This document shows positions 18,493 to 27,443 of a stretch of DNA of 57,939 nt, piece after piece. A program made the position numbers and the translations under genes. The DNA comes from an uncultured Lachnospiraceae bacterium (GTDB lineage Bacteria; Bacillota; Clostridia; Lachnospirales; Lachnospiraceae), in NCBI GenBank assembly GCA_945868305.1, contig CAMBKU010000005.1, forward strand, positions 1-57,939, read 5' to 3'. The notes beneath the pieces are model-generated. The model saw nothing but the letters and a program-made list of their open reading frames with translations. It did no database searches and had not been told where the DNA came from. Every line of letters starts with the position of its first letter. Position 1 is the first letter of the stretch.

Positions 18493-20091
18493 TTAAAAAT
18501 CCATATTTCGGATATAATACTCCTCGAACTCCGGCTGTTCTGCCAAATTTAAGACTTCTGTCTCCGTTGCAATCTGCATAAGCCGCTTTTTTACTTCTGC
18601 GCCCTTGCCCTGGCGGCATGCCTTTGTATACTGATATGCTCCGAGCAATGACGTATTTCCCACCGCTTCTGCTTTCTTTTCCAGCTTTCCCGGAATCAGA
18701 CCAAGTATTGCTGCTTTGTGCACATGTATCCGGCAGCCGAATCCTCCCGCCAGATATATTTTTTTTATATTTTCTTCCTGCACATCTGCTCTTTTAAGCA
18801 AAAGCTCCATGCCGCTTCGGATTGCTGATTTTGCCATCTGAAGCTGCCGCATATCTTCCTGGGTAAAGCAGATTTCACTGCCGTCCACTCTTTTCGCTAC
18901 CGGATAATCAGACTTTCCGCCACAAAATGTTCCATGTCCGTCTACAATTCCTCCGCGATACAACTCCGATGCCAATTCCAGCACTCCGGTTCCACAAATA
19001 CCAATCGGCGGCTTTTCTCCAATCGTATTTGCCACAAGTCTCCCGCCCAGAAGATTCGCCTGACAAATAGCGCCTTCAATGCCAGGAACCCCGTCCCGGA
19101 TGTTTGCCCCTTCAAAAGCAGGTCCCGCCGAAGCCGCTGTTGCAAAAATTCTGCCATTCTTTCCAAGTGCCATCTCGCCATTGGTTCCAATGTCTGCAAA
19201 CAGCACGGCTCCTTCTTCTTTATCCATTGACACAGCAAAAAGACCTGAAACAATATCCGCACCAACAAAAGCCGAAATGCCGGGAAGAACTGTCACCTGC
19301 ACATTCTCAAAACTACTTTTTCCCGGTGCGATTTCCTTTTTTATTTTTTCGGTTAGTTCTAACGAAACCGGCTGGAAGGGTGCCTCCCCAAGCCCCTTGC
19401 AGGAATAGCCAAGTAACAGATGTTCCATCACGGTATTGGCAGAAATCACAAGCTGTTTCCAGATAATGCTTTCTCCCGGTTTCAGCCTCTTTCCCTTCTC
19501 AAACTCCACGCACAAAGACTGGATATCCGACCAGATCGCATCCTTTAAATCTGCGCCATGTCCTTTACAGGCAGCCTCAATCCGGCTTATCACATCACTG
19601 CCAAAACGGCGCTGACTGTTTTCTCCTGTCAGTACCCGTTCTATCTGAAAATCACTTTCTCGCACAAACGCTGCGGCAAGTGTTGTCGTCCCAATATCCA
19701 AAATCACAGTATATTCCTGCGCCGTACCAGATTCCTGCTGCGGTAAATTCCCCTGTGCCTTTATCCCTTCTATCTGCATTTTGGGTGTATTCTCATCCGG
19801 CAAATACATTCCTCTCGTAAGTCGCACCCGGATATCTTCTTCTACCGTATGACAGCACGCCAGTCGCCCTCCTGCCATAAGCTGTTTCTCTCCCAGCACT
19901 TCATCTTCCAGACATGACTCCGGTGCCGGGCTTTCATAAAACACCGCGCACTTTCCGCAACTTCCATTACCGCAACAGTTTTCCATCAATATGCCGAGTT
20001 TTCTTAATGCATCCAAAACGGTTTCTTCTCTTTTAACAAAAACCGTTCTGCTCTTTTTTCCTTTCTGTGAAATCACTGTAACCTGCGGCAT
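18493..20091 (-). CDS. Ferredoxin/ASKHA-domain protein (RACo-like, DUF4445)
   Basis: Likely reductive activator of a corrinoid protein, 532 residues. The N-terminal [2Fe-2S] domain carries Cys39/40, Cys45, Cys48 and Cys79/80. A linker follows, then an ASKHA-type ATPase domain with DIGTTTLAAA (about 133), FADIGTNGEMALG and the C-terminal GGFGCRIHV motif. In characterised systems RACo reduces Co(II) corrinoid to Co(I) using ATP. No corrinoid methyltransferase is in this window; the next gene is a B12-domain radical SAM protein. Confidence 0.88.
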   Translation of the reverse strand: MPQVTVISQKGKKSRTVFVKREETVLDALRKLGILMENCCGNGSCGKCAVFYESPAPESCLEDEVLGEKQLMAGGRLACCHTVEEDIRVRLTRGMYLPDENTPKMQIEGIKAQGNLPQQESGTAQEYTVILDIGTTTLAAAFVRESDFQIERVLTGENSQRRFGSDVISRIEAACKGHGADLKDAIWSDIQSLCVEFEKGKRLKPGESIIWKQLVISANTVMEHLLLGYSCKGLGEAPFQPVSLELTEKIKKEIAPGKSSFENVQVTVLPGISAFVGADIVSGLFAVSMDKEEGAVLFADIGTNGEMALGKNGRIFATAASAGPAFEGANIRDGVPGIEGAICQANLLGGRLVANTIGEKPPIGICGTGVLELASELYRGGIVDGHGTFCGGKSDYPVAKRVDGSEICFTQEDMRQLQMAKSAIRSGMELLLKRADVQEENIKKIYLAGGFGCRIHVHKAAILGLIPGKLEKKAEAVGNTSLLGAYQYTKACRQGKGAEVKKRLMQIATETEVLNLAEQPEFEEYYIRNMDF

Positions 20092-20192
20092 TCTCTGCCT
20101 CCTTCCGGTACCTTCTTCTTTATCAAGTGTTCCTATTATATCATGGTTTTACTTTTTTTTCTCTTAAAATAATGTGAATTTCTTATAAATAA

Positions 20193-20226
20193 AAAAAGCA
20201 TAGCAGTTTGAACCACCATGCTTTTT
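20193..20226 (-). terminator. Terminator after the MntP-like gene
   Basis: Arms AAAAAGCAT/ATGCTTTTT with a T-rich tail on the minus strand. It ends the MntP-like gene transcript and separates it from the RACo-like gene. Confidence 0.75.
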
Positions 20227-20254
20227 GCCTATATTTCTTTTTACACTCAACCCT

Positions 20255-20836
20255 CTAACAGACAATGTATCGGATAACCACATCAATTCCGCCAATAATC
20301 AGAAGAACTCCTCCGATACTGTAGGCCTTTGACTTTTGTTCAAATCCCAGACGATAACCTGTATACAAACCTAAAATCACCATAATCACGGTAAAACATA
20401 CAATCATAAGCAGTACCTGGAGTAAACTGGTTCCCAAAAATCCAAACGCCACACCCGTAAGAATCGTATAAACGCTTGACATTGCAACCAGTTTTAAGAT
20501 TTTTCGCAGTTTCAATCCGCCTTCCTCTCTGTGTTCCACAATACCTTCGTTTTTCCATGCCTTCCACACCATGCGGATACCAAGAACAATAAAAATGATT
20601 GCGGCAATCACACGGATTGTCAGTATCTGTCTATCTTTAATATCGTATCTTAGGGAAAAACCTCCTACGAGATTTCCCAGATATAAAGCCGCAGTCTGCA
20701 GGAGTGCCACAAGTGCACATCCTGCCGCCAGGCTTTTTTTATTAATCTCTGCTAACAAAGCTCCCTCACAGGTAACTACTCCGAATATGTCCAATGAGAT
20801 ACCCAGTGTTATCAACAATATTTCAATCCAATTCAT
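20255..20836 (-). CDS. MntP/YtaF-family membrane protein
   Basis: Six-helix membrane protein of 193 residues in the MntP (putative Mn2+ efflux) family. The first repeat keeps GISLDIF with Asp16. In the second repeat the position of the family's other conserved Asp is Tyr123 (SSVYTILTGVAFGF). GGAGG stands before the ATG. Because one membrane aspartate is lost, manganese export should not be assumed; a related cation or an altered function is possible. It is followed by a terminator and has no obvious partners. Confidence 0.82.
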   Translation of the reverse strand: MNWIEILLITLGISLDIFGVVTCEGALLAEINKKSLAAGCALVALLQTAALYLGNLVGGFSLRYDIKDRQILTIRVIAAIIFIVLGIRMVWKAWKNEGIVEHREEGGLKLRKILKLVAMSSVYTILTGVAFGFLGTSLLQVLLMIVCFTVIMVILGLYTGYRLGFEQKSKAYSIGGVLLIIGGIDVVIRYIVC

Positions 20837-20889
20837 AGTTTTCCTCCTGTATTATGGTAATCTCATTTGTCTCCCTGTCCATTATACTC

Positions 20890-23295
20890 TTATTTTTCGT
20901 CTGCGTCATCCACTTTTACAGAATCTGTCTTGATGATAAATTTCACGGTTCCGGTCGTGCCTTCCCCTACCTGAGAAAAGATCTGATAATCATTTCCGGC
21001 ATCCAGAACTGCATCCAAACGGTCTAACAATTCTTTCACATCACCATTGTAAGCATCTGTGATTTTCCTGATGCCATCCTCATCAAATTCTTCCATACCC
21101 TCAGCCAACTCTTTTGCTCCATCTTTGAGTTCAGATGCACCACTGTTTAATTCTGCATTGTTAGATACCAGTGTCAATGCTCCGCTATTTAACTGGTCAA
21201 CACCAATCTTCAGCTCTCCGGCTCCACTGTTTAACTGACCAGCACCACTGTTTACCTGGTTTGCTCCGCTGTTGACCTGGCTTGCTCCGCTGTTAACCTG
21301 ATTTGCTCCTTCATTCACCTGGCTTGCTCCGGTATTGACCTGATTTGCTCCTTCATTCACCTGGCTTGCTCCGGTATTAACCTGATTTGCTCCTTCATTC
21401 ACCTGGCTTGCCCCAGTATTGACCTGATTTGCTCCTTCATTTACCTGACTTGCTCCGGTTACTAAATTAGAAGCTCCAGTATCTAACTGCTGCAATCCAC
21501 TGTCAAGTTCATTAACACCTGTTGCAAGGGCATTGATATTTTCTACCGTAAGTCCACCATTTGCAAGCTGAGTGGAAACACCATTTAGTGCAGTTGCTGC
21601 TCCCTGTGCTCCGGCATCGTTACTAAGCTGTTCCACAGCTGCCATCACACCACTCGCATCGACACTCTGGGCTGCTGCCTGTGCTGCCGCATTAACATCC
21701 TGTCCTGTCATTGCAGCGGTTGCAGTTGCTGTAGCAACCGCAGTTGTAACATTCGTCGTATAAGCTGTCATTGCATTTTGAAGCGCCTGCTTATCTGCTT
21801 CTACATTTGCTCCCTGTGTCGCATATGTCTGTGCCTGTGTCGTAAGTCCTGTTATCAGCTGCGGTACACCTGCTGCCAATGCCTGTACATTGGTATTCAA
21901 AGTATCTGCTCCCTGTCTTGCATTCGTGATACCTGTCGCCAATTCCTGAGTTCCTGTAAGCAGACTCTGGGTTCCATTTGCAAGATTCTGCGCTCCCGTT
22001 GCAAGGCTCTGCGTTCCATTTGCAAGGTTCTGTGCTCCCGTTGCAAGGCTCTGCGTTCCGGTTGCGAGACTCTGCGCTCCATTTGCAAGGCTCTGCGTTC
22101 CATTTGCAAGGCTCTGCGTTCCATTTGCAAGACTTTGCGTTCCATTTGCAAGGCTTTGCGTTCCACTTGCAAGTGTACTCACTCCATTCGTCAACGTCGG
22201 TGCAGAATTTGCCAACGTTCCGATGCCGTCTGCCAGAGTCTGAGTTCCGTCTGTATATGCGCTTATCGCATCCGCCAACGTCTGTGCACCATCTGAGAGT
22301 TCACCGGAACCATCCACAAGCTGGGAAGAAGCATCCGTAAGTGTCTCAAGCGCATCATCTAAATCTGATAAATCCATACTGTCCGCATCTACCGTCTGAA
22401 GACCATTCATTACAACAGACATCGTCATTTCCAGTGAAAAATTCTCCACATCAGCGGTCACTTCTATATGATCCGGAATTTCTACGTCCTCATCAAAATC
22501 ATCTTCATCGATCTTTAAGCTTTCCTTCAAGCCGGGCATTGCAATACCTACCACAGCATTATTTTTTCCATCCGAAATCAGCGTTCCATTGGTAACCTCT
22601 ACATTTTTGTAACTGTCATCCAAAACCATTCCTGTCACAACAGTAAACGGTACATAAATTTCTTCTTCGTTTCCGTTAATGGTTGCTGTCGTTTTTTCAT
22701 TATTTGTATAATCAAAACGAATGGTTACTTTTCCACTCTTTCCCGCAATATCCTCCGGTGCCATTTCCTTTCCGTCCAGATAATAGGTGATTTTCTCGGA
22801 AACCGGTGCTTCCTTCGTCGTAGTACCCTGATAGAAAATATCATTTCCATCTGCCTGCCAGGTCAGTTTTTCTCCGCTCTGTTCAAATGTTTCATCACCT
22901 TTTACATTCTCAATATCCTTTAAATCAGAGGCATCTTCCAAAACAGCAGCGTCATCGGTATTTTTCAACCAGTCGCTTACAATTGTCTTATTTACGGTAC
23001 CATCTGCACCGGAAATCAGATAAACTGTTTCCTCTTTTCCTGCGTCTTTTTTAGCATCTGTATTTATATCCTCTAAAACTTCGCTGATCGCATTTTCAAC
23101 TTCGCTCTCATCACTTTCCTCGGATGCTTCCTCTGTATCCTCTGCTTCTTCGTTTACATCCTCCGGAGATACTTTTGCAGCACTCACTTTGTAAGTTCCG
23201 TATCCCGTTCCGAGAACTGCAATACAGAGCACACCTGCCACCACGCGAATGACATATTTATTTTTGAATTTTGATTTCAACTCTGAAAACTTCAT
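20890..23295 (-). CDS. Heptad-repeat (xxxLxxG) exported protein, MMPL partner
   Basis: 801-residue exported protein. A membrane anchor (residues 15-38) precedes an acidic stretch, a beta-rich domain (about 90-300), then a long region dominated by heptads with the x-x-x-L-x-x-G pattern. These include twelve LANGTQS-type heptads (about residues 372-454) and later 14-residue GASQVNEGANQVNT-type units (about 609-692). The end is a short charged domain with no second membrane helix. The repeats probably make a long fibre or coil outside the membrane. It follows the MMPL gene by 20 nt and likely works with it. Confidence 0.85.
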   Translation of the reverse strand: MKFSELKSKFKNKYVIRVVAGVLCIAVLGTGYGTYKVSAAKVSPEDVNEEAEDTEEASEESDESEVENAISEVLEDINTDAKKDAGKEETVYLISGADGTVNKTIVSDWLKNTDDAAVLEDASDLKDIENVKGDETFEQSGEKLTWQADGNDIFYQGTTTKEAPVSEKITYYLDGKEMAPEDIAGKSGKVTIRFDYTNNEKTTATINGNEEEIYVPFTVVTGMVLDDSYKNVEVTNGTLISDGKNNAVVGIAMPGLKESLKIDEDDFDEDVEIPDHIEVTADVENFSLEMTMSVVMNGLQTVDADSMDLSDLDDALETLTDASSQLVDGSGELSDGAQTLADAISAYTDGTQTLADGIGTLANSAPTLTNGVSTLASGTQSLANGTQSLANGTQSLANGTQSLANGAQSLATGTQSLATGAQNLANGTQSLATGAQNLANGTQSLLTGTQELATGITNARQGADTLNTNVQALAAGVPQLITGLTTQAQTYATQGANVEADKQALQNAMTAYTTNVTTAVATATATAAMTGQDVNAAAQAAAQSVDASGVMAAVEQLSNDAGAQGAATALNGVSTQLANGGLTVENINALATGVNELDSGLQQLDTGASNLVTGASQVNEGANQVNTGASQVNEGANQVNTGASQVNEGANQVNTGASQVNEGANQVNSGASQVNSGANQVNSGAGQLNSGAGELKIGVDQLNSGALTLVSNNAELNSGASELKDGAKELAEGMEEFDEDGIRKITDAYNGDVKELLDRLDAVLDAGNDYQIFSQVGEGTTGTVKFIIKTDSVKVDDADEK
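21220..21470. repeat. 42-bp tandem repeat coding GA(S/N)QVN units
   Basis: Nearly identical 42-bp direct repeats, four copies, then diverged ones, inside the heptad-repeat gene. They are in frame and encode 14-residue units. Such high DNA identity suggests recent copy-number change. Confidence 0.85.
21935..22180. repeat. 21-bp tandem repeat coding LA(N/T)G(T/A)QS heptads
   Basis: About twelve in-frame 21-bp direct repeats in the same gene, each coding one heptad. Neighbouring copies differ by few bases. Confidence 0.85.
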
Positions 23296-23315
23296 TCTTT
23301 TTCCTCCTTTATCTT

Positions 23316-25424
23316 TTAACCCTTCGATTCTGAAAGATTACCGTAAACATGTTTCTTATCGATAAATCCTGCGCTTGTCTTTACAATAATTTTGTCAAAT
23401 ACCATAAACATTGCAGGCAGAATAAATGCTACCACAAGAAAACTAATGATTGCGCCTCTTGCAAGCAGCAGGCATAAGGAACTTATCATATCAATACTGG
23501 AATAAAGTCCTACACCAAAGGTTGCCGCAAAAAAGCTTAACGCACTTACAAATACGGACTGAAGCGAACTGTTCATAGCAGTTTCTATTGCCTCCTGTTT
23601 TCCTGCACCCCTGCTTCTCGCTCTCTTATATTTATTCGTAGTCAAAATCGCATAATCAACCGTCGCACCGAGCTGAATCGTTCCGATTACGATAGAAGCA
23701 ATAAACGGAAGTACCGTACCCGTATAATAAGGAATGCCCATGTTAATGAAAATACCAAATTCAATCACTGCCACCAGAATAACCGGAATGGAAATGGATT
23801 TTAAGGAAATTGCGATAATTAAAAAGACAAGAATGATGGATACCGCACTTACCGTCTTAAAGTCCTTATCTGTAATCGTAATCAAATCCTGCGTACAAGG
23901 CGCTTCACCAATCAGCATCGCCGTTGGATCATAGCGTTTTATAATCTCCTTAATGTCATCACACTGTGCATTCACTTCATCAGATGCCGTCTTATATTCA
24001 GACATTACATATATTACCTGCAGATCACCGTTATCTAACATCTCTTTTATCTGATCCGGAAGCATCTCCTGCGGAACGGCCGGTCCTAAAATACCATCCT
24101 TTCCAAGTGCAACTGCTACACCATCCAGTTCATTGATTTCATCAATCATGTTAGAAGCGTCTTTATGGGACAAATCACTGTCTGCCAGAATAATATGGGT
24201 TGCACCCATATTGAAATCTTCTTCCAGCTTGTTATTCGCCTGAACGCTTTCCAGCTCCTCCGGCAGGGTTCCTGCCAGATCATAATATACATTTGTATTG
24301 TTATAGCCATACAATGCCGGAACCAGGATGACCAGAAACAGTATCATGAAGATTGGAAATTTCTTTGTTGCAAATCCGCCAATTTTATGAATACTTGGCA
24401 TAATCGCTTTATGTCTTGTCTTTTCCAGCGCTTTATCAAATATAAGGATCAATGACGGAAGAACTGTTACACAACAGATTACACCGAGCACTACGCCCTT
24501 TGCCATAACTATACCGAGATCCAGTCCCAATGTAAAAGTCATAAAGCACATTGCCACGAAACCTGCAACTGTCGTAATAGAGCTTGCCACAACAGAACTT
24601 ACTGTATTGGAAATTGCATGTGCCATGGCACGCTTCTTATCACCCGGAAACCGTTCCTGATTCTCCTGATAACTGTGCCACAGGAATATCGAGTAATCCA
24701 TCGTGACTGCCAGCTGCAAAACTGCTGCTAACGCCTGGGTAATAAAGGATATTTCTCCTGAAATGAAATTTGTACCCAGATTATAAATAATCGCCATTCC
24801 GATACTCAAAAGGAAAAATACCGGAACCAGAAAAGAATCCATAGTCAATGCGAGGACAACTGCAGAAAGCCCGGCTGCCAAAATCACATAGGCAATCGCT
24901 TCACTGTTACAGATTTTTTTGATATCTGTTACTACTGCTGACATACCGCTTAAGAAGCACTGCTGCTTGGTCAGTCCACGCAGCTCTTCTATCGCATCCA
25001 ATGTCTCATCTGCTGACATGGAGGTATCAAACGTCACAATCATCAGCGTGGAATTCTTTTCTTCGTTATTAAACGCATCTTTGATTTCATTCGGAAGCAC
25101 ATCCATCGGAATGGAGATGTCTGCCAGCGTATCATACCAAATAACGTCCTTGACATGCTCTACATCCTTAATCTCATTTTCCAGGTCAACTACCTGTTTC
25201 TCATCCATGCCCTCTACGACACAAAGAGAAAAGGCTCCCGTTCCGAACTCATCCAAAAGGATCTCCTGCCCCTTCATGGTATCAATATCCCCCGGCAAAT
25301 AGGAGAGAATATCATAATTGATTCTCGTATTTATATATTCTATCCCGGCTGGTATCAATAACAGAAAGCTCAAAATCAGAATGGGAATTCTAAACTTTAC
25401 GACCGCTTTTCCAAACTTAATCAT
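23316..25424 (-). CDS. MMPL/RND-superfamily transporter
   Basis: 702-residue membrane transporter of the MMPL family. It has two homologous halves, each with one helix, an extracytoplasmic loop of roughly 130-140 residues and five helices: helix near 12-28, loop to 165, helices 170-345; second helix near 355-372, loop to about 520, helices to 690. GDIDTMKGQEI and GATVDYAI-type segments are typical. It is first in a two-gene operon with the heptad-repeat protein, after an intergenic region with a terminator and repeated sites next to a TetR gene. Lipid or drug export is the family role; substrate unknown. Confidence 0.9.
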   Translation of the reverse strand: MIKFGKAVVKFRIPILILSFLLLIPAGIEYINTRINYDILSYLPGDIDTMKGQEILLDEFGTGAFSLCVVEGMDEKQVVDLENEIKDVEHVKDVIWYDTLADISIPMDVLPNEIKDAFNNEEKNSTLMIVTFDTSMSADETLDAIEELRGLTKQQCFLSGMSAVVTDIKKICNSEAIAYVILAAGLSAVVLALTMDSFLVPVFFLLSIGMAIIYNLGTNFISGEISFITQALAAVLQLAVTMDYSIFLWHSYQENQERFPGDKKRAMAHAISNTVSSVVASSITTVAGFVAMCFMTFTLGLDLGIVMAKGVVLGVICCVTVLPSLILIFDKALEKTRHKAIMPSIHKIGGFATKKFPIFMILFLVILVPALYGYNNTNVYYDLAGTLPEELESVQANNKLEEDFNMGATHIILADSDLSHKDASNMIDEINELDGVAVALGKDGILGPAVPQEMLPDQIKEMLDNGDLQVIYVMSEYKTASDEVNAQCDDIKEIIKRYDPTAMLIGEAPCTQDLITITDKDFKTVSAVSIILVFLIIAISLKSISIPVILVAVIEFGIFINMGIPYYTGTVLPFIASIVIGTIQLGATVDYAILTTNKYKRARSRGAGKQEAIETAMNSSLQSVFVSALSFFAATFGVGLYSSIDMISSLCLLLARGAIISFLVVAFILPAMFMVFDKIIVKTSAGFIDKKHVYGNLSESKG

Positions 25425-25513
25425 TCCTTCACCTTCTCTTTCTTTTTTATCCTATGTTAATGCTTTAGAGGAAAAACATTTTCCCTTCCACAAGTCTACC
25501 TTATAATAAAAAA

Positions 25514-25543
25514 AAAGATTGAATCTGCAAATATTCAATCTTT
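25514..25543 (-). terminator. Terminator after the TetR gene
   Basis: Perfect 11-bp arms AAAGATTGAAT/ATTCAATCTTT with an 8-nt loop, followed on the minus strand by about ten T. It separates the HD-GYP-TetR transcript from the MMPL operon. Confidence 0.88.
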
Positions 25544-25554
25544 CTTTTCTGTAT

Positions 25555-25624
25555 CATTTAAATATACACTTTTTTTATTTTGTCATTTTAAATATACACT
25601 TTTGCCCTTCTGTATATTTAAATG
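25555..25624. promoter_or_regulatory. Three copies of CATTTAAATATACA, candidate regulator site
   Basis: Two direct copies (25555-25570 and 25584-25600, the second with one extra T) and one inverted copy (25611-25624) overlap the end of the TetR gene and the space before its terminator. The arrangement looks like a multi-site operator or a structured 3' end; which is not known. Confidence 0.4.
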
Positions 25625-26193
25625 CCCCTCATTTCGGCAATCACATCCTCTAAAGAATGCTTCATAATATAATTATAAATCTCCGCCAAATCTCTTGGCT
25701 CCACGCTCATGCCACTTTTAATCCAGGTAATGACAACAAAGCACATGGACTGTGCATAATAATCTGCCACCAGTTCCGGTGTAAGCCACGCATATTTCAC
25801 AGACTTTACTGCTCCTTCTTCTGAAAAAATCCGCAGCAATATCCTTTTCACACAGCTCTTTACAATGTTTTCAAAAGAATTTTGCCCCTCCAGCTTACTG
25901 GCTCTTGTGTAAAAATTCTTTTCTCTTTCAATCGTTGTAAACAAAAGAATGAGTGCCTGATCTACCATGCCGTTTTTAAAAAGCGGCACCATGGGCTCTA
26001 AAAGCTCACTCATGATAATCCATTCCAGTAGCTCGTATTTGTCCTGAAAATGATTATAAAAAGTTGGCCGTATGACTCCTGCCTTATCTGTAATCTCTTT
26101 AATTGTAATTTTCTCGATGGGGTGCTTTTCTGCCAATTCTTTTAAGGCTTCTGCCAGCAGAGTATCTACTGCACTTTTCCCCTGACCTGTCAT
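25618..26193 (-). CDS. TetR/AcrR family transcriptional regulator
   Basis: 191-residue regulator. The N-terminal helix-turn-helix (IEKITIKEITDKAGVIRPTFYNHFQDK, about 20-46, seen as two parts) is typical, and the C-terminal ligand domain belongs to the TetR_C type seen in Firmicutes. AGAGGT precedes the ATG. It lies 12 nt after the HD-GYP gene and before the MMPL operon, which it probably represses (inference from position). Confidence 0.92.
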   Translation of the reverse strand: MTGQGKSAVDTLLAEALKELAEKHPIEKITIKEITDKAGVIRPTFYNHFQDKYELLEWIIMSELLEPMVPLFKNGMVDQALILLFTTIEREKNFYTRASKLEGQNSFENIVKSCVKRILLRIFSEEGAVKSVKYAWLTPELVADYYAQSMCFVVITWIKSGMSVEPRDLAEIYNYIMKHSLEDVIAEMRGI

Positions 26194-26205
26194 AAGTACC
26201 TCTTT

Positions 26206-27252
26206 CTATACTGCAAGCTTTGTAATTGTAATGCTTCTGGCATCCTGATCCGATAAAAGATTTATGATTTCGCCACTTTCCAACACCTTAACCTTTGGAC
26301 GGAGCAGAAAATCATGGAAATTTTCCAATACCACTGCCCTTCTTCCATCTGACAGTTCCACCTCACAGCCTACCGGATATACTGTCACCCATTTTAAGAA
26401 TACATCTACAATTTTCGGATCAAATTCCGATTCATTCATTGCCATAATGTATTCCACCGCATCCGATGGAGACATCGCATCGTGATATGGGCGCTTAGAA
26501 GTCATTGCATCATATACATCCGCAATCTTTACAATCCGCGCATAAATGGAAATATCCTCTCCCGACCTGCGAAGCGGATAACCCTCTCCATTATACCATT
26601 CATGATGTCCTAAAACACCCTCACAAACATCCGGATCAAAATTATAATTCCGTTTTAAAAATTCATAACCAAGCTTTGGATGTTGCAAAACCAAACGCTT
26701 TTCTTCTTCTGTCAACGAACGTCTTGCATTTAACACATCTACCTTTACAAATTTTTTTCCTATATCATGGAGTAATGCTGCTGTCGTCAGCACCTTCAAC
26801 TCATACTCACTCATGCCATAATGCGCACCGATTACCGCTGCCAGCGTCGCCACATTCACTGAATGAAAATAAACATACTCATCATAATTTTTCAGATCCA
26901 TCATGTTATACATGACGTCTCCGTCACTCAAGATATCCCGAACCACATCCAAAATCAGTTCACGTATCTCTTCCTCCTCCGTCTCCGGAGTGTGTTCCTC
27001 TTTCAGAAAGAAATCGTGAACCAGTTTAAGTACCCGGCATTTGATCTCGGGGCTTAAGACCTGTTCAATTTCAGTTCCGGCAGTAAATTCATCATCAATA
27101 TATACACCCGGAAATCCATAATTATCAAGATTTTCGATATGCTCTTTACTCAAAATGAAATGCCGCGCCAAAAGCATCCGGCCCTCACCATCGTATATAT
27201 CCTGCCCCAGTGCCATACCCGGCTGTAATCTTACGATTGGAAGATAACGCAT
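26206..27252 (-). CDS. HD-GYP domain phosphodiesterase
   Basis: Probable cyclic-di-GMP phosphodiesterase, 348 residues. An N-terminal region (1-120) resembling the DUF3391/PilZ-less HD-GYP linker precedes the HD-GYP domain. Metal residues are visible in FHSVNVATLAA, LLHDIGK and HHEWYNGEGYP, followed by RIVKIADVYDAMTSKRPY. The GYP here reads GEGYP, intact. Start 27252 is preferred because AAGGAG lies 8 nt upstream; the ATG at 27258 is one nt from it. Co-transcription with the TetR gene (12 nt gap) is likely. Confidence 0.9.
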   Translation of the reverse strand: MRYLPIVRLQPGMALGQDIYDGEGRMLLARHFILSKEHIENLDNYGFPGVYIDDEFTAGTEIEQVLSPEIKCRVLKLVHDFFLKEEHTPETEEEEIRELILDVVRDILSDGDVMYNMMDLKNYDEYVYFHSVNVATLAAVIGAHYGMSEYELKVLTTAALLHDIGKKFVKVDVLNARRSLTEEEKRLVLQHPKLGYEFLKRNYNFDPDVCEGVLGHHEWYNGEGYPLRRSGEDISIYARIVKIADVYDAMTSKRPYHDAMSPSDAVEYIMAMNESEFDPKIVDVFLKWVTVYPVGCEVELSDGRRAVVLENFHDFLLRPKVKVLESGEIINLLSDQDARSITITKLAV

Positions 27253-27344
27253 AGGCATACTCCTTTTTTGTGATATTTCTTTTTCCTATTTTATAATAAA
27301 GTCAAAGATTTTACAATCCCTTTTCTTTTTCGACATCCGTGCAG

Positions 27345-27370
27345 AAAAAATCCCTGGAAAAATCCAGGGA
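27345..27370 (-). terminator. Terminator of the glutamine synthetase gene
   Basis: Arms TCCCTGGA/TCCAGGGA with a 4-nt loop and six T on the minus strand, about 75 nt after the glutamine synthetase stop. Confidence 0.9.
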
Positions 27371-27411
27371 CTCTTTCTGTTGATGTATATACTACTAAGG
27401 GGATTAGATAT

Positions 27412-27438
27412 TACTAATCTAATCGAATTAGATTAGTA
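27412..27438. repeat. Perfect 12-bp inverted repeat after glutamine synthetase
   Basis: TACTAATCTAAT, CGA, ATTAGATTAGTA, lying 6 nt beyond the stop codon. A second arm GATTAGA at 27402-27408 can pair with TCTAATC, giving alternative folds. The sequence is A/T-rich with no T tract, so it is not a standard terminator. Confidence 0.6.
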
Positions 27439-27443
27439 TCATA

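Noticed and set aside
21220..22180. Repeat arrays that might be taken for CRISPR
   Set aside because: Repeats are contiguous, in frame, 21 or 42 bp, with no unique spacers.
21778..22340. Long plus-strand open frames with Cys/Ser-rich repeats across the heptad gene
   Set aside because: They mirror the tandem repeats of the minus-strand gene; no ribosome binding site and odd composition.
27253..27258. Upstream ATG for the HD-GYP gene
   Set aside because: Only one nt from the ribosome binding site, too close to be used.
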